Assembly: GCF_002900365.1 (NCBI RefSeq)
Contig: NZ_CP025979.1
Location: forward strand, 4,464,001 to 4,528,000
Length of the DNA stretch: 64,000 bases
Source of the DNA: Escherichia marmotae
Lineage (GTDB): Bacteria > Pseudomonadota > Gammaproteobacteria > Enterobacterales > Enterobacteriaceae
Reading direction: 5' to 3'
Under the pieces are notes generated by a model, which did no database searches, had not been told where the DNA came from, and saw only the letters and a list, made by a program, of their open reading frames with translations. Both the position numbers and the translations under genes were made by a program. Within the stretch, counting starts at the first letter, position 1. Each line of letters opens with the position of its first letter. Shown one piece after another: positions 37,526 through 46,209 of the stretch.

Positions 37526-38800
37526 GTGGCAAAAAACATTCAAGCCATTCGCGGCATGAACGATTACCTGCCTGGCGAAACGGCCATCTGGCAGCGCATT
37601 GAAGGCACACTGAAAAACGTGCTCGGCAGCTACGGTTACAGTGAAATCCGCTTGCCGATTGTAGAGCAGACCCCGCTATTCAAACGTGCGATTGGTGAAG
37701 TCACCGACGTGGTTGAAAAAGAGATGTACACCTTTGAGGATCGCAATGGCGACAGCCTGACTTTGCGCCCTGAAGGGACGGCGGGCTGTGTACGCGCCGG
37801 CATCGAGCATGGTCTTCTGTACAATCAGGAACAGCGTCTGTGGTATATCGGGCCAATGTTCCGTCACGAGCGTCCGCAAAAAGGGCGTTATCGTCAGTTC
37901 CATCAGTTGGGCTGCGAAGTCTTCGGTCTGCAAGGCCCGGATATCGACGCCGAACTGATTATGCTCACCGCCCGCTGGTGGCGCGCGCTGGGTATCTCTG
38001 AACACGTTACCCTCGAGCTGAACTCAATTGGTTCGCTGGAAGCGCGTGCCAATTACCGCGATGCGCTGGTTGCTTTCCTCGAACAGCATAAAGAAAAGCT
38101 GGACGAAGACTGCAAACGCCGCATGTATACCAACCCGCTGCGCGTGCTGGACTCCAAGAATCCGGAAGTGCAGGCGCTACTTAACGATGCTCCGGCGTTG
38201 GGCGATTATCTGGACGAAGAGTCTCGCGAGCACTTTGCTGGTCTTTGCAAACTGCTGGAGAGCGCAGGTATCGCCTACACCGTAAATCAGCGTCTGGTTC
38301 GTGGTCTGGATTACTACAACCGTACCGTTTTCGAGTGGGTGACTAACAGTCTTGGTTCTCAGGGCACAGTGTGCGCAGGCGGTCGTTATGACGGTCTGGT
38401 GGAACAACTGGGCGGACGCGCAACACCGGCAGTGGGTTTTGCAATGGGCCTCGAACGTCTTGTGTTGTTAGTTCAGGCAGTTAATCCGGAATTTAAAGCC
38501 GATCCTGTTGTCGATATATACCTGGTGGCCTCAGGTGCTGATACTCAATCTGCGGCTATGGCATTAGCTGAGCGTCTGCGTGATGAATTACCTGGCGTGA
38601 AATTGATGACCAACCACGGCGGCGGCAACTTTAAGAAACAGTTTGCCCGTGCTGATAAATGGGGCGCATGTGTTGCTGTGGTGCTGGGTGAGTCCGAAGT
38701 GGCCAACGGCACGGCAGTAGTGAAGGATTTGCGCTCTGGTGAGCAAACGGCAGTTGCGCAGGATAGCGTAGCCGCGCATTTGCGCACGTTACTGGGTTAA
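37526..38800 (+). CDS. hisS: Histidyl-tRNA synthetase
   Basis: 424 residues starting at a GTG (37526-37528) read as Met: MAKNIQAIRGMNDYLP. Class II motifs: motif 2 in FRHERPQKGRYRQFHQ, the histidine-specific RLVRGLDYYNRTVFE, and GGRYDGLVEQLGG with motif 3 in GFAMGLERL. The C-terminal anticodon-binding domain covers about 325-424. Charges tRNA-His. Cytoplasmic homodimer. Confidence 0.98.
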   Translation: MAKNIQAIRGMNDYLPGETAIWQRIEGTLKNVLGSYGYSEIRLPIVEQTPLFKRAIGEVTDVVEKEMYTFEDRNGDSLTLRPEGTAGCVRAGIEHGLLYNQEQRLWYIGPMFRHERPQKGRYRQFHQLGCEVFGLQGPDIDAELIMLTARWWRALGISEHVTLELNSIGSLEARANYRDALVAFLEQHKEKLDEDCKRRMYTNPLRVLDSKNPEVQALLNDAPALGDYLDEESREHFAGLCKLLESAGIAYTVNQRLVRGLDYYNRTVFEWVTNSLGSQGTVCAGGRYDGLVEQLGGRATPAVGFAMGLERLVLLVQAVNPEFKADPVVDIYLVASGADTQSAAMALAERLRDELPGVKLMTNHGGGNFKKQFARADKWGACVAVVLGESEVANGTAVVKDLRSGEQTAVAQDSVAAHLRTLLG

Positions 38801-38817
38801 GGAAGGAGAAGGACAGC

Positions 38818-39438
38818 GTGGAAATTTACGAGAACGAAAACGACCAGGTTGAAGCAGTTAAACGCTTTTTTGCTGAAAATGGCAAAGCACTGGCTGTTGG
38901 GGTGATTTTAGGTGTTGGCGCACTGATTGGCTGGCGCTACTGGAACAGCCATCAGGTTGAGTCCTCACGATCCACTTCTCTTGCTTATCAAAATGCGGTT
39001 ACCGCAGTGAGCGAAGGCAAACCGGACAGCATCCCGGCGGCGGAAAAATTCGCTGCTGAAAATAAAAATACTTATGGCGCGCTGGCTTCTTTGGAACTTG
39101 CGCAGCAATTTGTTGACAAAAATGAACTAGAGAAAGCTGCCACCCAATTACAACAAGGGTTGGCGGACACGAGCGATGAAAATCTCAAAGCCGTGATAAA
39201 TCTGCGTCTTGCCCGAGTTCAGGTGCAGCTCAAGCAGGCTGATGCCGCGCTGAAAACCCTCGATACCATTAAAGGTGAAGGTTGGGCTGCTATTGTTGCT
39301 GACCTGCGTGGTGAAGCATTGCTGAGCAAAGGTGATAAGCAAGGTGCGCGCAGTGCGTGGGAAACAGGCGTGAAAAGCGATGTTACCCCGGCACTGAGTG
39401 AAATGATGCAGATGAAAATTAATAATTTGTCCATCTGA
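38818..39438 (+). CDS. yfgM: SecYEG-associated periplasmic chaperone-like protein YfgM
   Basis: 206 residues with a GTG start at 38818 behind GGAGAAGG, 17 nt after hisS. A short acidic cytoplasmic head is followed by one membrane segment (ALAVGVILGVGALIGWRYW, about 25-43) and a periplasmic TPR-like helical domain (about 60-206). Known as an ancillary subunit of SecYEG that works with PpiD, and as a modulator of the RcsB response. Lies in the hisS-yfgM-bamB-der cluster. Confidence 0.96.
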   Translation: MEIYENENDQVEAVKRFFAENGKALAVGVILGVGALIGWRYWNSHQVESSRSTSLAYQNAVTAVSEGKPDSIPAAEKFAAENKNTYGALASLELAQQFVDKNELEKAATQLQQGLADTSDENLKAVINLRLARVQVQLKQADAALKTLDTIKGEGWAAIVADLRGEALLSKGDKQGARSAWETGVKSDVTPALSEMMQMKINNLSI

Positions 39439-39448
39439 GAGGGACCCG

Positions 39449-40627
39449 ATGCAATTGCGTAAATTACTGCTGCCAGGAATGCTTTCCGTTACCCTTTTAA
39501 GCGGCTGTTCGCTGTTTAACAGTGAAGAAGATGTGGTGAAGATGTCCCCATTACCGACCGTTGAAAACCAGTTTACGCCGACCACGGCGTGGAGCACTTC
39601 CGTTGGTAGCGGCATTGGTAACTTCTACTCTAATCTTCATCCGGCATTGGCGGATAACGTTGTCTATGCTGCCGATCGCGCTGGTTTGGTTAAAGCGATG
39701 AATGCGGATGACGGCAAAGAAATCTGGTCTGTCAGTCTGGCCGAGAAAGATGGCTGGTTATCTAAAGAGCCTGCGTTACTTTCCGGCGGCGTGACCGTCG
39801 CGGGTGGTCATGTCTATATTGGCAGCGAAAAAGCGCAGGTTTACGCGCTGAACACCAGCGATGGTACTGTTGCATGGCAAACCAAAGTAGCGGGTGAAGC
39901 ACTTTCTCGTCCGGTAGTCAGTGACGGTCTGGTTTTGATTCACACCAGCAACGGTCAGTTGCAGGCGTTGAACGAAGCTGACGGCGCTGTTAAATGGACA
40001 GTTAACCTCGATATGCCTTCGCTCTCTCTGCGTGGCGAGTCTGCGCCAGCAACTGCATTTGGTGCGGCAGTGGTCGGTGGTGATAATGGTCGCGTCAGTG
40101 CTGTGTTGATGCAGCAGGGACAGATGATTTGGCAGCAGCGTATCTCCCAGGCGACCGGTTCTACCGAAATCGACCGTTTGAGCGATGTTGATACTACGCC
40201 GGTTGTGGTGAACGGTGTTGTTTTCGCGCTGGCCTATAATGGTAACCTGACGGCGCTTGATTTGCGCAGTGGTCAGATTATGTGGAAACGCGAGTTGGGT
40301 TCGGTGAATGATTTCATCGTCGACGGCAACCGCATCTATCTGGTCGATCAAAATGACCGGGTGATGGCGCTGACCATCGACGGTGGCGTTACACTGTGGA
40401 CTCAAAGCGATCTGCTGCATCGCCTGCTGACGTCCCCGGTGCTGTATAATGGCAATCTGGTGGTGGGTGACAGCGAAGGTTATCTGCACTGGATTAACGT
40501 TGAAGATGGCCGTTTCGTTGCCCAGCAAAAAGTTGATAGCTCCGGTTTCCAGACTGACCCGGTTGCCGCTGATGGCAAACTGCTGATCCAGGCAAAAGAC
40601 GGGACCGTGTATTCCATTACACGTTAA
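39449..40627 (+). CDS. bamB: Outer-membrane assembly lipoprotein BamB
   Basis: 392 residues. The lipobox is LLSGC (cysteine about 20) followed by SLF, so it is sorted to the outer membrane. The rest is an eight-bladed PQQ-type beta propeller with repeated blades such as VYALNTSDGTVAWQTK and LTALDLRSGQIMWKRE. It binds BamA in the BAM complex. ATG 39449 follows GAGAGGGACC, 10 nt past yfgM. Confidence 0.98.
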   Translation: MQLRKLLLPGMLSVTLLSGCSLFNSEEDVVKMSPLPTVENQFTPTTAWSTSVGSGIGNFYSNLHPALADNVVYAADRAGLVKAMNADDGKEIWSVSLAEKDGWLSKEPALLSGGVTVAGGHVYIGSEKAQVYALNTSDGTVAWQTKVAGEALSRPVVSDGLVLIHTSNGQLQALNEADGAVKWTVNLDMPSLSLRGESAPATAFGAAVVGGDNGRVSAVLMQQGQMIWQQRISQATGSTEIDRLSDVDTTPVVVNGVVFALAYNGNLTALDLRSGQIMWKRELGSVNDFIVDGNRIYLVDQNDRVMALTIDGGVTLWTQSDLLHRLLTSPVLYNGNLVVGDSEGYLHWINVEDGRFVAQQKVDSSGFQTDPVAADGKLLIQAKDGTVYSITR

Positions 40628-40647
40628 TCGTCTCTGTCGTTCACTTT

Positions 40648-40686
40648 GAAAACGGCTCCTGGACAGGGGCCGTTTTCCTGTTTTTA
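40648..40686 (+). terminator. Terminator between bamB and der
   Basis: GAAAACGGC (40648-40656) pairs with GCCGTTTTC (40669-40677), then CTGTTTTTAA. A clear intrinsic terminator or attenuator. Confidence 0.8.
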
Positions 40687-40744
40687 ACAACGACGCGAAA
40701 ATTGCGGGCGTTGTCTGATGATTTATAAAAATGAGGCTTTAAAC

Positions 40745-42220
40745 ATGGTACCTGTGGTCGCGCTTGTCGGGCGCCCTAACGTAGGAAAATCCACGTTATT
40801 TAACCGTCTAACTCGCACCCGAGATGCGCTGGTTGCGGATTTCCCGGGTCTGACTCGTGACCGTAAGTACGGTCGTGCGGAAATTGAAGGCCGCGAGTTT
40901 ATCTGTATTGATACCGGCGGGATTGACGGCACAGAAGACGGTGTAGAAACCCGCATGGCGGAACAATCGCTGCTGGCGATTGAAGAGGCGGATGTGGTGC
41001 TGTTTATGGTGGATGCACGCGCGGGTCTGATGCCAGCGGATGAAGCCATTGCCAAACATCTGCGTTCCCGCGAAAAGCCAACCTTCCTGGTGGCGAATAA
41101 AACCGACGGACTGGATCCGGATCAAGCAATCGTTGATTTTTATTCACTTGGTTTAGGTGAAATCTACCCGATTGCCGCTTCGCATGGTCGTGGTGTTTTG
41201 AGTCTGCTTGAGCATGTTCTGCTGCCGTGGATGGAAGATATCGCGCCGCAAGAAGAAGTGGATGAAGATGCGGAATATTGGGCGCAATTTGAAGCGCAAG
41301 AGAATGGCGAGGAAGAAGAAGAGGAAGACGACTTCGATCCGCAAAGTCTGCCGATCAAACTGGCGATAGTGGGTCGTCCGAACGTGGGTAAGTCTACACT
41401 CACTAACCGTATTCTCGGTGAAGAGCGCGTGGTGGTTTACGACATGCCCGGGACTACGCGTGACAGCATCTACATTCCAATGGAACGTGATGGACGTGAG
41501 TATGTACTCATTGACACAGCAGGCGTACGTAAACGTGGCAAAATTACCGATGCGGTAGAGAAGTTCTCGGTAATCAAAACGTTGCAGGCAATTGAAGATG
41601 CCAACGTTGTGATGCTGGTGATTGATGCACGCGAAGGTATTTCCGATCAGGATCTCTCCCTGCTGGGCTTTATTCTCAATAGTGGGCGCTCACTTGTGAT
41701 TGTGGTGAACAAGTGGGATGGCCTGAGCCAGGAAGTGAAGGAGCAGGTGAAAGAGACGCTGGACTTCCGTCTGGGCTTTATCGATTTTGCTCGCGTGCAC
41801 TTTATCTCTGCGTTGCATGGTAGTGGCGTTGGTAACCTGTTTGAATCAGTGCGTGAAGCGTATGACAGCTCTACCCGTCGCGTAGGCACGTCTATGCTGA
41901 CGCGTATCATGACTATGGCTGTTGAAGACCACCAGCCGCCGCTGGTTCGCGGTCGTCGCGTGAAGCTGAAATATGCCCACGCTGGTGGTTACAACCCGCC
42001 GATTGTGGTAATCCACGGTAACCAGGTAAAAGACCTGCCGGATTCCTATAAGCGTTATCTGATGAATTACTTCCGCAAATCTCTGGATGTGATGGGTACG
42101 CCGATTCGTATTCAGTTCAAAGAAGGGGAAAACCCGTATGCGAACAAGCGTAACACCCTGACGCCGACCCAGATGCGTAAGCGCAAGCGTCTGATGAAGC
42201 ACATCAAAAAAAATAAGTAA
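40745..42220 (+). CDS. der: Ribosome-assembly GTPase Der (EngA)
   Basis: 491 residues from ATG 40745 (MVPVVALVGRPNVGKS); an in-frame ATG nine codons upstream is less likely. Two GTPase domains in tandem: GRPNVGKSTLFNR, DTGGID and NKTD; then GRPNVGKSTLTNR, DTAGV and NKWD. They are joined by a very acidic linker (ENGEEEEEEDDF, about 192-203) that seems one glutamate longer than in K-12. A KH-like domain (about 385-480) and a Lys-rich tail (KRKRLMKHIKKNK) follow. Needed for 50S subunit maturation. Confidence 0.97.
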   Translation: MVPVVALVGRPNVGKSTLFNRLTRTRDALVADFPGLTRDRKYGRAEIEGREFICIDTGGIDGTEDGVETRMAEQSLLAIEEADVVLFMVDARAGLMPADEAIAKHLRSREKPTFLVANKTDGLDPDQAIVDFYSLGLGEIYPIAASHGRGVLSLLEHVLLPWMEDIAPQEEVDEDAEYWAQFEAQENGEEEEEEDDFDPQSLPIKLAIVGRPNVGKSTLTNRILGEERVVVYDMPGTTRDSIYIPMERDGREYVLIDTAGVRKRGKITDAVEKFSVIKTLQAIEDANVVMLVIDAREGISDQDLSLLGFILNSGRSLVIVVNKWDGLSQEVKEQVKETLDFRLGFIDFARVHFISALHGSGVGNLFESVREAYDSSTRRVGTSMLTRIMTMAVEDHQPPLVRGRRVKLKYAHAGGYNPPIVVIHGNQVKDLPDSYKRYLMNYFRKSLDVMGTPIRIQFKEGENPYANKRNTLTPTQMRKRKRLMKHIKKNK

Positions 42221-42242
42221 TAGTAGGTAAGTACTTATCTAT

Positions 42243-42271
42243 AGTTTCCCTCTCGTAAGTAGGGGGAAACT
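42243..42271 (+). terminator. Hairpin between der and yfgJ
   Basis: AGTTTCCC pairs with GGGAAACT across a short loop. There is no T run after it; it may limit read-through into yfgJ. Confidence 0.45.
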
Positions 42272-42287
42272 TATCGAAGGAGTTTAT

Positions 42288-42509
42288 ATGGAACTCAACT
42301 GCCCAATCTGTCAGAAACCTCTCGAGCGTAATGGTGACATCGCTCATTGTGAAACCTGTGACAAAAATTTCTCTCTCCAGGCATTGTGCCCTGATTGCCA
42401 TCAGCTTTTGCAGGTACTCAAAGCCTGCGGTGCGGTAGATTACTTCTGTCAGAATGGTCACGGGCTTATTTCCCGCAAACGTGTTGAGTTTGTCCTTCCT
42501 GAATATTAA
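42288..42509 (+). CDS. yfgJ: Zinc-ribbon protein YfgJ
   Basis: 73 residues. Four cysteine pairs typical of double zinc ribbons: CPIC (about 5-8), CETC (about 21-24), CPDC (about 34-37) and CGAVDYFC (about 46-53). AAGGAG precedes the ATG. The N-terminal half looks clearly diverged from the K-12 version while the C-terminal half is close, which suggests recombination or relaxed constraint. Function unknown. It borders the adhesin scar. Confidence 0.92.
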   Translation: MELNCPICQKPLERNGDIAHCETCDKNFSLQALCPDCHQLLQVLKACGAVDYFCQNGHGLISRKRVEFVLPEY

Positions 42510-42691
42510 GTTTTATTTAAAATTTATATTCACACTATAAAAATTAGATTTATCAGTGTCTGGTCGATAAACAGATCGGTTAGACCATTTTAATTAAAAT
42601 TGTATTTATATTTGCTTGAGTGATTTTTCCTTTATGTGTGGAATATACTGCCTGTCATTATTAATTTTTTGTATTGATATATTATTCAGGG
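42510..42691. other. AT-rich leader in front of the adhesin scar
   Basis: 182 bp of strongly AT-rich DNA (many A/T runs, e.g. TTTTAATTAAAATTGTATTT), unlike the surrounding genes. It fits a promoter region of a horizontally acquired, H-NS-silenced gene. No gene seen in it. Confidence 0.5.
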
Positions 42692-43100
42692 ATGGTGCAT
42701 TGGGGGCGCTGTATTGTAATGATGCTGATCTCTGGTGCAGCCATTACCGCACCGGAGACAAACATTAAACAAAATAACGCCCCATAGCTCGAGTTCGGCA
42801 GCGAAGCGACCCGACAAGAAGCACAAAATAATAAAGGAACTTCATTTAAAGAACGCAGTGCCGATTACATCACCAACTCTGCAACACAAGGGTTTGAAAA
42901 ACACATCGACCTCTGTTGAAAACAGAATTACCTTCTGGTGCAGTTGTTGTGGTGGCACCAAATGTCGCCAACGAAACCTGGGCGTTGGGACACTGAGTTG
43001 ATTCAGGCAAATGTGATATAGCAAAACAGTGTGGAAGTATGAGTAATACGGCAGGGTACATTCAGTGATGCCCGGATTATATCTGGTGTTGGCATGGTGA
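42692..43100 (+). pseudogene. Scar of a deleted intimin-like (SinH/SivH-type) adhesin locus
   Basis: ATG 42692 with CAGGG upstream opens MVHWGRCIVMMLISGAAI, a signal-peptide-like start, then TAG at 42785-42787. The same frame goes on as LEFGSEATRQEAQNNKGTS and ADYITNSATQGFEK, which resembles the N-terminal region of intimin/invasin-type inverse autotransporters, to TGA at 42917-42919. A second frame (42919-43068) reads ELPSGAVVVVAPNVANETW, hits TGA at 42994-42996, and continues VDSGKCDIAKQCGSMSNTAG. A third frame ends MPGLYLVLAW with TGA at 43098. This looks like the first and last parts of a large surface-protein locus joined by an internal deletion. In Salmonella the CS54 island with sivH and ratAB sits between xseA and yfgJ-like genes, exactly here. 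Family assignment is by eye. Confidence 0.6.
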
Positions 43101-43142
43101 TATTGCCGGATGCGATACTGGCGCATCTTATCCGGCCTACGG
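43101..43142. repeat. REP element next to xseA
   Basis: TGCCGGATGCGATACTGGCG and the inverted CATCTTATCCGGCCTACGG form one REP palindrome at the 3' end of xseA. Confidence 0.75.
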
Positions 43143-44513
43143 ATTAGCCGCTTTTTTACGTGGTTTGCGGGTTTTCATAACTGAACTGACTTCGCTGACC
43201 ACCACGCCATCACCTAACCGCGTGGTCAACGTATCGCCCGCTTTGACCTGCTTAACCTGTTTCAGCACTGTGCCATCGGCGGCGCTGGTTACGCTATATC
43301 CACGCGCCAGTGTTGACAGCGGGCTCACGGCTTCCAGGTGTGTTACTGCATTACCAAAACGTTCACGTGTTACGCTAAGTTGTGCGTGTAACACTTCCGC
43401 CAGACGATATTCCAGTTGCTGAATCCGCGTTTGCGCGCGATGAATACGTGACTGCGGATTTTGCTGGGTTAGTCGCTGTGTTAATCGCTGCTGTTGCTGT
43501 CCGACACGTTTTAGCTGATTTTCCAGTGCAAAGCTCATCCGCTTTTGTAGACGTTCGAGAGTGGTTTGCTGACGCGCCAGCCGTAGCTGTGGGTGCTGCT
43601 GCTGTAATCGATGATGAATCTGTGTAAAACGCCGGGTGCGATTGGCGAGATAATAATCCATCGCCATCTCCAGTCGCTGACGGGCAGATTGCACCTGACG
43701 GAGTAATTCTTGCTGATTACGGCTCACCACTTCGGCGGCAGCCGATGGTGTGGGTGCTCGTAAATCGGCAACAAAATCGGCAATGGTCACATCAGTTTCA
43801 TGTCCAACGGCGCTGACAACCGGAATGTGACTGGCAAAAATCGCCCGCGCTACGCGTTCGTCGTTAAAACTCCATAAATCTTCCAGCGACCCGCCGCCGC
43901 GCCCGACAATCAATACGTCGCACTCGTTGCGCTTATTCGCCAGTTCAATGGCGCGAACAATTTGCCCAGGCGCATCATCACCCTGTACGGCGGTAGGATA
44001 GATGATCACGGGTAGAGACGGATCGCGGCGTTTAAGCACATGCAAAATATCGTGCAACGCGGCACCGGTTTTTGAGGTGATGACACCTACACAGTGCGCG
44101 GGGGAGGGGAGTGGCTTCTTAAACTGTTGATCGAACAAACCTTCAGCCTGCAATTTCGCTTTTAGCTGTTCATACTTCTGTTGCAACAAGCCTTCACCGG
44201 CGGGCTGCATACTTTCAACGATTATCTGATAGTCACCACGCGGCTCATACAGCGTAATATTGGCGCGAACCAGCACCTGTTGCCCGTGCTGTGGGCGAAA
44301 GGCTACCCGGCGGTTGCTGTTACGGAACATTGCGCAGCGCACCTGGGCGGTATCGTCTTTGAGCGTAAAATACCAGTGACCGGAAGCCGGTTGCGTGAAG
44401 TTAGATATTTCACCGCTGATCCATACCTGTCCCATCTCATGCTCAAGCAGCAGACGAACCGTTTGATTCAGGCGACTAACGGTAAAAATTGCAGGGGATT
44501 GAGAAGGTAACAT
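43137..44513 (-). CDS. xseA: Exodeoxyribonuclease VII large subunit
   Basis: 458 residues. An N-terminal OB-fold (VWISGEISNFTQPASGHW, about residues 30-47) is followed by the catalytic domain with GVITSKTGAALHDI, DVLIVGRGGGSLEDLW and SAVGHETDVTIADF. A long Gln/Arg/Leu-rich coiled-coil region (about 270-400) follows. With XseB it degrades single-stranded DNA. The last 30 residues, ending TRKPRKKAANP next to the REP, differ from the K-12 tail as I recall it, so the gene end may have been exchanged. Divergent from guaB. Confidence 0.96.
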   Translation of the reverse strand: MLPSQSPAIFTVSRLNQTVRLLLEHEMGQVWISGEISNFTQPASGHWYFTLKDDTAQVRCAMFRNSNRRVAFRPQHGQQVLVRANITLYEPRGDYQIIVESMQPAGEGLLQQKYEQLKAKLQAEGLFDQQFKKPLPSPAHCVGVITSKTGAALHDILHVLKRRDPSLPVIIYPTAVQGDDAPGQIVRAIELANKRNECDVLIVGRGGGSLEDLWSFNDERVARAIFASHIPVVSAVGHETDVTIADFVADLRAPTPSAAAEVVSRNQQELLRQVQSARQRLEMAMDYYLANRTRRFTQIHHRLQQQHPQLRLARQQTTLERLQKRMSFALENQLKRVGQQQQRLTQRLTQQNPQSRIHRAQTRIQQLEYRLAEVLHAQLSVTRERFGNAVTHLEAVSPLSTLARGYSVTSAADGTVLKQVKQVKAGDTLTTRLGDGVVVSEVSSVMKTRKPRKKAANP

Positions 44514-44605
44514 GTGAGCGAGATCAAATTCTAAATCAGCAAGTTATTCAGTCGATAGTAACCCGCCAGCAGGGGATAGCAAGCATTTTTTGCAAAAAGG
44601 GGTAG

Positions 44606-44621
44606 ATGCAATCGGTTACGC
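44606..44621 (+). promoter_or_regulatory. PurR operator of guaBA
   Basis: ATGCAATCGGTTACGC matches the PurR-box pattern (xxGCAAxCGxTTxCxx) and sits just upstream of the guaB -10. Known purine repression of guaBA supports it. Confidence 0.75.
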
Positions 44622-44625
44622 TCTG

Positions 44626-44631
44626 TATAAT
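44626..44631 (+). promoter_or_regulatory. guaBA promoter -10
   Basis: A perfect TATAAT lies 43 bases before the guaB start codon. No strong -35 is visible at 17 bp; the PurR box overlaps that region. Confidence 0.7.
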
Positions 44632-44674
44632 GCCGCGGCAATATTTATTAACCACTCTGGTCGAGATATTGCCC

Positions 44675-46141
44675 ATGCTACGTATCGCTAAAGAAGCTCT
44701 GACGTTTGACGACGTTCTCCTCGTTCCTGCTCATTCTACCGTCCTGCCGAATACCGCTGACCTCAGCACTCAACTGACGAAAACTATTCGTCTGAACATC
44801 CCTATGCTTTCCGCAGCAATGGATACCGTAACGGAAGCGCGCCTGGCTATTGCCCTGGCTCAGGAAGGCGGTATTGGCTTTATCCACAAAAACATGTCCA
44901 TTGAACGCCAGGCGGAAGAAGTTCGCCGCGTGAAAAAACACGAGTCTGGCGTGGTGACTGACCCGCAGACTGTTCTGCCAACCACGACTCTGCGCGAGGT
45001 GAAAGAACTGACCGAGCGTAACGGTTTTGCTGGCTACCCGGTAGTAACCGAAGAAAACGAACTGGTTGGTATCATCACCGGTCGTGACGTGCGTTTTGTG
45101 ACCGACCTGAATCAGCCGGTTAGCGTTTACATGACGCCGAAAGAGCGTTTGGTGACCGTGCGTGAAGGCGAAGCCCGTGAAGTTGTGCTGACCAAAATGC
45201 ACGAAAAACGCGTTGAGAAAGCGCTGGTGGTTGATGATGAATTCCACCTGATTGGCATGATCACCGTGAAAGATTTCCAGAAAGCGGAGCGTAAACCGAA
45301 CGCCTGTAAAGACGAGCAAGGCCGTCTGCGTGTTGGTGCGGCGGTTGGTGCTGGCGCAGGTAACGAAGAGCGTGTTGATGCGCTGGTGGCCGCTGGTGTT
45401 GACGTTCTGCTGATCGACTCCTCTCATGGTCACTCTGAAGGTGTTCTGCAACGTATTCGCGAAACCCGAGCCAAATACCCGGATCTGCAAATCATCGGCG
45501 GTAACGTCGCCACTGCTGCAGGCGCTCGTGCGCTGGCGGAAGCCGGTTGTAGCGCGGTTAAAGTTGGTATCGGCCCTGGTTCTATTTGTACCACCCGTAT
45601 CGTCACTGGCGTAGGTGTTCCGCAGATCACCGCCGTTGCTGACGCAGTAGAAGCCCTGGAAGGCACCGGTATTCCAGTTATCGCTGACGGTGGTATTCGC
45701 TTCTCCGGCGATATCGCTAAAGCTATCGCTGCTGGCGCAAGCGCGGTGATGGTAGGCTCCATGCTGGCAGGTACGGAAGAATCTCCGGGTGAAATCGAAC
45801 TCTACCAGGGCCGTTCTTATAAATCTTACCGTGGTATGGGCTCTCTGGGCGCGATGTCCAAAGGTTCTTCTGACCGTTACTTCCAGAGCGACAACGCCGC
45901 TGACAAACTGGTGCCAGAAGGCATCGAAGGCCGTGTGGCTTACAAAGGTCGCCTGAAAGAGATCATCCACCAGCAGATGGGCGGTCTGCGCTCCTGTATG
46001 GGTCTGACCGGCTGTGGTACTATCGACGAACTGCGTACTAAAGCGGAGTTTGTACGTATCAGCGGTGCTGGCATTCAGGAAAGCCACGTTCATGACGTGA
46101 CCATCACCAAAGAGTCCCCGAACTACCGTATGGGCTCCTGA
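44675..46141 (+). CDS. guaB: IMP dehydrogenase GuaB
   Basis: 488 residues from ATG 44675 (MLRIAKEALTFDDVL); the longer frame starting at 44606 overlaps the promoter. It is a TIM barrel with two inserted CBS domains (about 95-205). The catalytic cysteine lies in GPGSICTTRIVTG (about 305); the flap carries GLRSCMGLTGCGT. It oxidises IMP to XMP with NAD, the committed step to GMP. First gene of guaBA. Confidence 0.98.
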   Translation: MLRIAKEALTFDDVLLVPAHSTVLPNTADLSTQLTKTIRLNIPMLSAAMDTVTEARLAIALAQEGGIGFIHKNMSIERQAEEVRRVKKHESGVVTDPQTVLPTTTLREVKELTERNGFAGYPVVTEENELVGIITGRDVRFVTDLNQPVSVYMTPKERLVTVREGEAREVVLTKMHEKRVEKALVVDDEFHLIGMITVKDFQKAERKPNACKDEQGRLRVGAAVGAGAGNEERVDALVAAGVDVLLIDSSHGHSEGVLQRIRETRAKYPDLQIIGGNVATAAGARALAEAGCSAVKVGIGPGSICTTRIVTGVGVPQITAVADAVEALEGTGIPVIADGGIRFSGDIAKAIAAGASAVMVGSMLAGTEESPGEIELYQGRSYKSYRGMGSLGAMSKGSSDRYFQSDNAADKLVPEGIEGRVAYKGRLKEIIHQQMGGLRSCMGLTGCGTIDELRTKAEFVRISGAGIQESHVHDVTITKESPNYRMGS

Positions 46142-46148
46142 TTCTCTT

Positions 46149-46169
46149 CGCCCGACTTCATGTCGGGCG
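46149..46169 (+). terminator. Hairpin between guaB and guaA
   Basis: CGCCCGAC pairs with GTCGGGCG around TTCAT, followed by ATTTATATTAT. It lies within the guaBA operon, so probably a partial terminator or mRNA stabiliser. Confidence 0.6.
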
Positions 46170-46209
46170 ATTTATATTATCTGTTTCACTTGCCTCGGAA
46201 TAAGCGTCA

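Noticed and set aside
40718..40744. A longer N-terminus for Der
   Set aside because: GTPase family proteins begin right at the P-loop strand (VPVVALVG); the nine extra residues come from the leader.
42735..43001. An 88-codon open frame across the adhesin scar
   Set aside because: It has no ribosome site and Lys/Ser/Thr-rich nonsense composition, while two other frames show adhesin-like fragments.
44678..46093. A 471-codon open frame antisense to guaB
   Set aside because: It is the complement of a highly expressed gene with strong codon bias, which keeps the opposite frame free of stops. It has no ribosome site and no recognisable domain, and guaB is conserved on the plus strand.
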